From JBPOHE01 sp052035915 (lineage in GTDB: Bacteria; Pseudomonadota; Gammaproteobacteria; Chromatiales; Chromatiaceae), in the NCBI GenBank assembly GCA_052035915.1, contig JBPOHE010000001.1, forward strand, positions 1 through 64,000: a stretch of DNA of 64,000 bases, read 5' to 3'. Each line of letters opens with the position of its first letter. Position 1 is the first letter of the stretch. The notes beneath the pieces were generated by a model that had not been told where the DNA came from, searched no databases, and saw only the letters and a program-made list of their open reading frames with translations. Of the stretch, positions 58,369 to 64,000 are shown one piece after another. The position numbers were made by a program, and so were the translations under genes.

Positions 58369-61140
58369 GTGAAATGGTCGCCATTCATGAGCCTGCGCAG
58401 CCGGGTGCTGGGGCTGGCCCTTTTGCCCACCACTCTCTTGGCCTTGGCTTTGGGCTGGTACCTGGCGCAGGCCGGGAGACAGGATGGAGAAGACTCTTTT
58501 CGCCAGCTCGGACAGGGATTGGCGCGGGAACTGGCGGCGGGCAGTAGCTACGGGCTGTTGCGGGACGACAGGCACAGCCTCGGGATGGCGGCCCAAGCCA
58601 TGCTCGATCAGCCCGGTGTCCAGGCGGTGGCAATCCGCGACCGCCTGGGCAAGATACTGATCGAACGCTCCTTGGCTCCTCCGACGGGGATACTGGGTCC
58701 GGAATCCCGCTTTAGCGCACTGGTAGGACTCGCCATCAGTGGCACCAAGGATATCCCGGAACCCCTGGACAACTCCGGTGAGACGGAGAACCCGATCCTG
58801 GGTTCGGTAGAGGTGGTGCTTTCCAGATCGGAACCGGTCCGACGACAACGCCGGATCTTCCTCACCAGCCTGGTCCTGGGTTTTGCTGGACTCCTTTTCA
58901 GTACCCTTCTGGCCTGGCGGGTCAGCCGCCAGCTCAGCCGTCCCCTGAAGGAACTGGGACTGGCCTTTCAACGCCTGGGCGAAGGGGATACCGAGGTGAG
59001 ACTATCCCAGTCCACAGCGGCTGAACTGGCACAACTTCAGGCCGGATTCAATGCCATGGCGCGGCAGATCGGCCACAGTCAGGAGCAACTGCAACATCTG
59101 GTCGAAGAAAGCACGGCCGAGTTGCGAGAGACCCTGGAGGAACTTGAGGTCAAGAACGCGGAGCTGGACATCGCCCGCAAACGGGCGCTCAAGGCGACCG
59201 AGGCCAAGTCGGAGTTCATCGCCGATATGAGCCACGAGATCCGCACCCCCATGAACGCCATCATCGGCTTCACCTCCCTGCTGCGGCAGACGGCCCTGAG
59301 CGGCGAACAGGAGGACTATGTGGAGACCATCAGAAAGTCCTCCTCCGGGCTGCTGGACATCGTCAACGACATCCTGGATTTCACCCGGCTCGAATCCCGC
59401 AAGCTCAGCCTGAACCCACGGCCCTTCAGATTGCGGGATCTGTTCGAGGAATGCGTCTCCCTCATGGCACCCCAGGCCCACACCAAGGGGCTTGAACTGG
59501 TGCTTTTGATCTACTCCGATGTCCCCGACTATCTGATCGGCGATGGCGGACGGATACGGCAGGTGCTCTACAACCTGGTGGCCAACGGTATCAAATTCAC
59601 CGAGCGGGGCGAGGTAATCGTGCGGGTGATGCTGGTGGATGAGAATCCTACTGGCGTTCGCTTGCGGCTCAATGTTACCGATACCGGCATCGGCGTCAGC
59701 GCCCAGGAGCAGGAACACCTGTTCCGACCATTTATTCAGGGGGAGGAAGCCGCCCAGGGGCGCTTCAGCGGCAGCGGCCTCGGTCTGGCGATCAGTCGTC
59801 GCTTGGTGCAGGCCATGGGCGGGGAGATCGGCGTGGAAAGCGAATCCGGACGGGGGACCACCTTCTGGGTGGAGATCCCCCTCGGCTTGGGACGGGATCT
59901 CGCTCCGATCTACTCGACCCTCGCCGGTCGGGTGGCCTGGATCTTCGATCGCCATCGGCTCTCGGCCCTGGCGTTGCGACACAAGCTCGGAGATCTCGGC
60001 CTGGTGGTGCGCGAGTTGCCTGAACCCGAGGAAGTGCGAAGACTGGTCGAACGGGGGGAAAAACCGGACTTGGCGGTGGTGGCTGGTACGGCCCAGGAGT
60101 TGTTTCGCGGTCTGGCCCTGGAGGTGCGGCGCGCCTTCGAGAGTCTGATCCCCCAGACCCTGGCGTTGGCGCTGGTGAGTTCATCCGATCAGACCGTCTT
60201 CTCCAATCTACGCCATGCCGGTTGGCGTCGTCTTCTGTCCAAGCCTGTGAGTGGCAAACTCCTGCAACAGGCGATTCAGGATCTCCTATCGACCGACACC
60301 GCGACCGGAGCCGGGCACTGGGCCGCGATCACCAAGCGAAGTCTGCAAGGCCGCCGGATTCTGGTGGCGGACGACAACGAGATCAATCGACGCCTGCTGG
60401 CGATCTTGCTCGACAAACTGGGCGCCGAGGTGGTGACGGTCGCCAATGGGCGGGAGGCGGTGCAAAAGACCCAGGAGCAGCATTTCGATCTCTTCTTCGT
60501 CGATCTCTTCATGCCGGACACCGATGGTTTTCAGGCGACCACCCAGATACGGGCGGGAGAGAGCGATGGACGCCACCTGCCGATCATCGCGCTGACCGCG
60601 GATTCCCGCCCGGCCACCCGGGAACGGGCACTGGCCGCCGGCCTGGACGATTGCCTGATCAAGCCGGTGACCGAAAACGATCTACGCCAGGTGATCGAAA
60701 CCACCCTCAACCCCGGTGGGAAGCCTTTTCCCGACCCGGTCCCCCAAGCGCCTACCCCAGCCTCCCCTCCCATGGTGCGGGACCTTGAACGCGCCGTACG
60801 CATCGCCGGGGAGAATCGACAACTGGCGGACACCATGTATGCGGCCCTCCTGGAACGCCTCCCCAAAGCGATCGCCGATCTCTGGGAGGCCGTGCGCCGG
60901 GGCGACATCAATCTGGTACAGGCCCAGGCCCATGGTCTCCGCGGAGGCGTGGCCTATTGCAGCCTACCGGCGCTGGGTCTGGCGCTGGAACAACTGGAAA
61001 AGGCCGCGGCCCAGTGGCGCGATGCCGATATCGAGGACCTCATGGGTAAGGTACAGCGCGAGGTGGAACGGCTCACGGCCAATCCCGATGCCCCGGAGCC
61101 GCCGGGTGATGTCGCCGACCCATCTTGTCCTCTGGAATAA
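58369..61140 (+). CDS. barA: BarA-type hybrid histidine kinase
   Basis: A 923-aa tripartite kinase of the BarA/GacS kind. The GTG at 58369 is 9 bp after GGAG; ATG 58387 and TTG 58366 are alternatives. Two membrane segments (about residues 14-33 and 163-183) flank a periplasmic domain; HAMP follows; HisKA has H289 (ADMSHEIRTPMNAIIGF); ATPase motifs are NGIKFT, DTGIGV and GSGLGLAIS. A receiver-like segment lacking an obvious phospho-Asp (about 520-640) precedes the true receiver with D712 (LFFVDLFMPDTDG), then an HPt domain with H855 (QAHGLRGGVAYC). BarA normally phosphorylates UvrY/GacA, controlling Csr small RNAs. The regulator is not in the window. The symbol is by architecture. Confidence 0.9.
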   Translation: MKWSPFMSLRSRVLGLALLPTTLLALALGWYLAQAGRQDGEDSFRQLGQGLARELAAGSSYGLLRDDRHSLGMAAQAMLDQPGVQAVAIRDRLGKILIERSLAPPTGILGPESRFSALVGLAISGTKDIPEPLDNSGETENPILGSVEVVLSRSEPVRRQRRIFLTSLVLGFAGLLFSTLLAWRVSRQLSRPLKELGLAFQRLGEGDTEVRLSQSTAAELAQLQAGFNAMARQIGHSQEQLQHLVEESTAELRETLEELEVKNAELDIARKRALKATEAKSEFIADMSHEIRTPMNAIIGFTSLLRQTALSGEQEDYVETIRKSSSGLLDIVNDILDFTRLESRKLSLNPRPFRLRDLFEECVSLMAPQAHTKGLELVLLIYSDVPDYLIGDGGRIRQVLYNLVANGIKFTERGEVIVRVMLVDENPTGVRLRLNVTDTGIGVSAQEQEHLFRPFIQGEEAAQGRFSGSGLGLAISRRLVQAMGGEIGVESESGRGTTFWVEIPLGLGRDLAPIYSTLAGRVAWIFDRHRLSALALRHKLGDLGLVVRELPEPEEVRRLVERGEKPDLAVVAGTAQELFRGLALEVRRAFESLIPQTLALALVSSSDQTVFSNLRHAGWRRLLSKPVSGKLLQQAIQDLLSTDTATGAGHWAAITKRSLQGRRILVADDNEINRRLLAILLDKLGAEVVTVANGREAVQKTQEQHFDLFFVDLFMPDTDGFQATTQIRAGESDGRHLPIIALTADSRPATRERALAAGLDDCLIKPVTENDLRQVIETTLNPGGKPFPDPVPQAPTPASPPMVRDLERAVRIAGENRQLADTMYAALLERLPKAIADLWEAVRRGDINLVQAQAHGLRGGVAYCSLPALGLALEQLEKAAAQWRDADIEDLMGKVQREVERLTANPDAPEPPGDVADPSCPLE

Positions 61141-61215
61141 GCTCAGAACAACCATTCGGTAGGGACCCAGGCGAGGTACACTGATAGCCTTGTTCACCAG
61201 ATCATCGAAACCAGC

Positions 61216-61665
61216 ATGAGTCAGAATCATCCAGGCCCCGGCCAGGGATCAGCCTTTTCTCCCGACCTCTCCAGCATCCGTGAGTTCTTCAAGGGCGATC
61301 GTTTTGCCCGTCACAGTGCGATCGAATTGGTGGATCTCGCCCCCGGTTATGCCCGGGCGAAAATGGACCTGCAATCCTTTCACCACAATGGGGTGGGAAT
61401 AGTGCACGGCGGAGCCATCTTTACCCTGGCCGACTTCGCCTTTGCCGTGGCCTCGAATTCCCACGCCACCCTGGCGGTCGCCATCAATGCCACCATCTCC
61501 ATTGTCAAGGCCACGACCGAGGGCGTGCTCTGGGCGGAGGCGCGGGAAGTCTCCCGCAGCTATCGCCTGGGCACCTACAGCGTCGAGGTGAAGAACGAGG
61601 TGGGAGAGCTGATCGCCCTGTTCCAGGGCACGGTCTATCGCAAGGGCGATCCCCTGCCGCTCTGA
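61216..61665 (+). CDS. Hotdog-fold acyl-CoA thioesterase (PaaI-like)
   Basis: The 149-aa protein has the PaaI-family core HHNGVGIVHGGAIFTLADFA (catalytic Asp in LAD) and AINATISIVKATTEGVLWAE. It should hydrolyse an aryl- or acyl-CoA; the substrate is unknown. The gene lies 75 bp after the BarA-type kinase. Repeat element copy 7 starts at the base after its stop codon. Confidence 0.9.
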   Translation: MSQNHPGPGQGSAFSPDLSSIREFFKGDRFARHSAIELVDLAPGYARAKMDLQSFHHNGVGIVHGGAIFTLADFAFAVASNSHATLAVAINATISIVKATTEGVLWAEAREVSRSYRLGTYSVEVKNEVGELIALFQGTVYRKGDPLPL

Positions 61666-61821
61666 GAAGCTGTTTGGAAATTCTCGTCGCAACTTCCGAG
61701 CCTCGGGGCGAGGTCTGTTTTTGTGGTTATTGTTCTCTTTCAGAGAACGATGTCGATCTGGCTGGGCTATTGTTCTCATAAAAAGAACAAAAACGGGCCA
61801 TTTTCGCTCGAGGCCCGGAAC
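61666..61821. repeat. Twin-palindrome element copy 7 with the extra left flank
   Basis: The first ~36 bp (GAAGCTGTTTGGAAATTCTC and on) match the left end of the MITE-like unit at 58069. The core runs from CCTCGGGGC to GCCCGGAAC. The palindromes are TTGTTCT-N7-AGAACGA starting at 61730 and TTGTTCT-N7-AGAACAA starting at 61770, 40 bp apart. The right inverted end seen at 58260-58274 is missing. It starts immediately after the thioesterase stop. Confidence 0.82.
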
Positions 61822-61908
61822 AATTGTGGAGAATACCAATTCCTGTCGCGCCGGTTTCTCTCTGGCTTATGAGAAGAGAGCGCCCACGCCCGACCACTCG
61901 TAACAAAA

Positions 61909-61929
61909 AAGCCCGCTTGGCGCGGGCTT
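61909..61929 (-). terminator. Terminator of the tRNA-Gln / ribosomal protein transcript
   Basis: Stem AAGCCCGC with GCGGGCTT and a 5-base loop; on the minus strand it is followed by TTTTTT. It lies just past the tRNA 3' end. Confidence 0.88.
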
Positions 61930-61932
61930 GAT

Positions 61933-62006
61933 TGGCTGGGGGACGAGGATTCGAACCTCGGTTAACGGAGTCAGAGTCCGCTGTCCTGCCGCTAGACGAT
62001 CCCCCA
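61933..62006 (-). tRNA. tRNA-Gln (anticodon CUG)
   Basis: Read on the minus strand the 74 bases include an encoded CCA end. The acceptor stem is TGGGGGA with TCCCCCA, the anticodon arm is GCGGA-CTCTGAC-TCCGT with anticodon CTG, and the T arm is CGAGG-TTCGAAT-CCTCG. It resembles E. coli tRNA-Gln. It lies 9 bp downstream of rpsI and is probably processed from the same transcript or has its own promoter. Confidence 0.95.
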
Positions 62007-62015
62007 ATAGAAACT

Positions 62016-62405
62016 TTAACGCTTGGAGTACTGCGGACGCTTACGCGCCTTGTGCAAACCGATTTTCTTGCGCTCAACCTCCCGGGCATCGCGAGTGAGA
62101 AAACCGGCCTTATGGAGTTGGGATTTCATACTGTCATCGTATTCGGTAAGGGCGCGGGCGATACCGTGACGTATGGCGCCAGCCTGGCCGGATGAGCCGC
62201 CACCCTTGACAGTGATTTTCAGATCCACCCGATCGGCGAGGCCGACCAACTCCAAAGGCTGCATTACCACCATACGGGCGGTCTCGCGCCCGAAAAAGGC
62301 GTCCAGGGAACGATTATTCACCGTAATCTTGCCGGAACCAATGGTCATGAACACCCGGGCCGCGGCGGTTTTGCGCCGGCCGGTGCTGTAATACTTTTCT
62401 AACAT
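62016..62405 (-). CDS. rpsI: 30S ribosomal protein S9 (uS9)
   Basis: The ATG at 62405 gives 129 aa, normal for bacterial S9. Visible are YYSTGRRKTAAARVF, GGGSSGQAGAIRHGIARAL and the C-terminal KKIGLHKARKRPQYSKR that reaches the P-site tRNA. It follows rplM by 36 bp. Confidence 0.97.
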   Translation of the reverse strand: MLEKYYSTGRRKTAAARVFMTIGSGKITVNNRSLDAFFGRETARMVVMQPLELVGLADRVDLKITVKGGGSSGQAGAIRHGIARALTEYDDSMKSQLHKAGFLTRDAREVERKKIGLHKARKRPQYSKR

Positions 62406-62441
62406 GGACACTCCCTATGTACTCTCGTTGAAGTCGCCGGG

Positions 62442-62870
62442 TCAGATCTCGAGGAGCTTGGGTTGTTGGCTCTGGTGGGAGTGCTGAGACCCAGCATACA
62501 CCCGGAGCTTGTCGAACATCGCACTGCCCAGGGTGTTTTTGGGGAGCATCCCGCGCACGGCGTGCTCAATCACCTGCTGCGGCGCTTTGATCAGAAGCTT
62601 TTCCAAGGATATGGACTTCAGATTCCCGACATAACCTGTGTGATGGTAATACATTTTGTCGCTGAGCTTGCTGCCAGTGACACGGACCTTCTCGGCATTG
62701 ACCACGATGATGTAGTCACCGGTATCGACATGCTGAGTGTATTCGGTCTTATGCTTACCGCGTAGGCGCCGGGCTATTTCGGACGCCAACCGGCCCAGGG
62801 TCTTGCCCGTGGCGTCGACCAGATACCATTCGCGCCGGACCTCGGCTGGTTTAGCGCTAACCGTCGTCAT
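62442..62870 (-). CDS. rplM: 50S ribosomal protein L13 (uL13)
   Basis: The ATG at 62870 gives 142 aa, the usual length. Visible are REWYLVDATGKTLGRLASEI, HVDTGDYIIVVNAEKVRVTG, KMYYHHTGYVGNLKS and AVRGMLPKNTLG. An in-frame extension to 62951 runs over the promoter and is rejected. Operon rplM-rpsI. Confidence 0.97.
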   Translation of the reverse strand: MTTVSAKPAEVRREWYLVDATGKTLGRLASEIARRLRGKHKTEYTQHVDTGDYIIVVNAEKVRVTGSKLSDKMYYHHTGYVGNLKSISLEKLLIKAPQQVIEHAVRGMLPKNTLGSAMFDKLRVYAGSQHSHQSQQPKLLEI

Positions 62871-62922
62871 TCGTTGTTGCTCCCAGGGGGAATTCAATGG
62901 CCTTGGATGGAGAAGACCGGCG

Positions 62923-62951
62923 ATTTTAATGGAGTCAATCTGAACATACAA
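62923..62951 (-). promoter_or_regulatory. Sigma-70 promoter of rplM-rpsI
   Basis: On the minus strand TTGTAT (62951-62946) and TAAAAT (62928-62923) are 17 bp apart, a good match. Transcription would start near 62915, leaving a leader of about 45 bases before rplM. Confidence 0.65.
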
Positions 62952-63470
62952 CTTTTTGCCTCTTCCAAATGACGAACGGGCCTGAAGATGGAGGTGAGAT
63001 GTCGACTTGAGATGGACCTGAATTTCCAGTCTGGTTCGCCAGCCTTCTGGAACCTCTCAGCGAGTACATCCCGCGACCTGTGCTGGCGATCCTTTCCCCC
63101 CGGCCATCCTGGGCGTTCGCAGCGATACCGGCGGCGCCCACCTCGGCGCCCACCGCGCCTCAAGTTCACCAGGTGGCGCACGACGCCTCCGCGACAGGGC
63201 TCGGGGACACGCCAGCCCTTCGGAGCGATGACTTGCCATGGACTGTGCGGTTGGGGAAGAGGCTGAGAACGTCTTCCTCCCCGCCGAATGATCTACTGCA
63301 CGATATCGGCAGGCTCGGCTACCAAAGATGAGGATCGATCGTCGGCCTCTTTCAGCATGACCGGGACGACTTCCGCCTCCATGCTTAGTGTATACAGCGC
63401 CCCTCCCACCCGGCTGGTCCGGGCCGTGCATGGTATTTCCTTGTGGGCTGTGTTAAAGTAACAATTCAGG
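62952..63470. other. Gap between rplM and mdh with no recognised gene
   Basis: About 500 bp of G+C-rich sequence. Short open frames exist on both strands (for example 63080-63331 plus, 62894-63181 minus), but none has a family signature or a good ribosome-binding site. It could hold a decayed gene. From 63455 to 63510 it turns very AT-rich, with TATAAT at 63472-63477 as a possible -10 box for mdh; no clear -35 is seen. Confidence 0.5.
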
Positions 63471-63634
63471 ATATAATAAAAATATAATTATAACATTATT
63501 ATTGAAACCATGGACCATTCGCACATCAGCAGGAGGCGGTGCGTGCTTTCTCGTATTGACGATCCAGACAGCAAACCAGACTTTCCCGAAGGCCGTTTAT
63601 ATTTATAGCACAAACCAAACCGATGAGGCCCGTT

Positions 63635-64000
63635 ATGAAAAAACCAGTTCGTGTAGCCGTCACAGGTTCCGCCGGACAAATAGCTTATTCCTTGATTTTC
63701 CGCATAGCCTCGGGTGAGATGCTGGGTTTTGATCAGCCGGTGATATTGCATCTTCTGGAACTTCCTGTCGCCCTGCCGTCTTTGAAGGGCGTCGTCATGG
63801 AACTCGAGGACTGCGCCTTTCCATTGGTGGAAAATATCATTGCGACCGACGACAACGCCGTGGCCTTTAAGGATGTCGACTACGCCGTATTGGTGGGCGC
63901 CAAACCCCGTGGACCCGGCATGGAGCGTGGCGATCTCTTGCGCGACAACGCCAATATTTTTATCGCCCAAGGTAAGGCCATCAACGAATATGCCTCCCGC
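63635..64000 (+). CDS. mdh: Malate dehydrogenase, N-terminal part (truncated by window edge)
   Basis: Interconverts malate and oxaloacetate with NAD. The ATG at 63635 has GAGG 7 bp upstream. The 122 codons in the window read MKKPVRVAVTGSAGQIAYSL, then LEDCAFPLVENI and VLVGAKPRGPGMERGDLL, matching the lactate-dehydrogenase-like malate dehydrogenases common in beta- and gammaproteobacteria rather than the E. coli type. The C-terminal catalytic half lies outside the window. Confidence 0.93.
   Translation, partial: MKKPVRVAVTGSAGQIAYSLIFRIASGEMLGFDQPVILHLLELPVALPSLKGVVMELEDCAFPLVENIIATDDNAVAFKDVDYAVLVGAKPRGPGMERGDLLRDNANIFIAQGKAINEYASR

Noticed and set aside
62894..63331. Open frames in the rplM-mdh gap as genes
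   Set aside because: Arg/Pro-rich composition typical of shadow frames in G+C-rich DNA; the minus-strand one overlaps the rplM promoter.

Overview
The window reads as a stretch of a gammaproteobacterial chromosome with moderately high G+C. The evidence is a set of conserved housekeeping blocks: secA-argJ-mutT/thiE, lepA-lepB-DUF4845-rnc-era-recO-pdxJ, hemF-tsaC-purE, topA-smg-dprA-lysM facing def-fmt-rsmB-DUF4390-ntrY-ntrX, and rplM-rpsI beside a Gln tRNA and mdh. I cannot name the genus. Many two-component systems, hypF (implying a NiFe hydrogenase elsewhere), and many dispersed intergenic palindromes suggest a free-living, environmentally responsive bacterium.

Layout. Bases 1-3148 (minus strand) hold a truncated ABC exporter gene, dinB and aroG. 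The first ~2.8 kb is much richer in G+C, with GCG/CGC-heavy codon use, than the rest, and the change falls inside aroG. Bases 3.3-7.8 kb hold ygiQ and hypF, which overlap. Bases 8.2-12.4 kb encode a hybrid kinase with seven PAS domains. Bases 12.4-16.3 kb hold a transposase remnant, repeats, and two divergent genes for exported proteins of unknown function. Bases 16.4-21.4 kb hold secA-argJ-mutT/thiE (minus). Bases 22.3-31.4 kb form the plus-strand lepA-to-GNAT run, including a cysM with an apparent one-base frameshift. Bases 31.4-34.9 kb are an accessory island: an AT-richer LamG/PKD surface-protein gene lies between two ~170-bp direct copies of the promoter and first codons of a response regulator. 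Bases 34.9-41.8 kb hold an OmpR-type pair, bcp, a hybrid kinase with a REC-PAS partner, an ArsR-type regulator and slyX. Bases 41.8-50.1 kb (minus) run from a CBS protein through hemF, tsaC, purE, topA, smg and dprA to a LysM protein. Bases 50.3-57.7 kb run from def to ntrX. Bases 58.4-61.7 kb hold a BarA-type kinase and a thioesterase. The window ends with tRNA-Gln, rpsI and rplM (minus) and the start of mdh (plus).

The most unusual structure is a dispersed, non-coding element of about 120-130 bp present seven times (7778, 12756, 21681, 31472, 42553, 58105, 61702), always between genes. Each copy has CCGGGC-type inverted ends and, inside, two 21-bp palindromes of the form T(T/C)GTTCT-N7-AGAAC(A/G)A (slightly degenerate in a few cases) whose starts are 40-42 bp apart, about four turns of the helix. 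Two copies carry a further shared flank, and one of these is bounded by 13-bp perfect terminal inverted repeats and a short direct repeat, as in a MITE. I do not recognise the family. No CRISPR array, prophage, integrase or recognisable defence system is visible.
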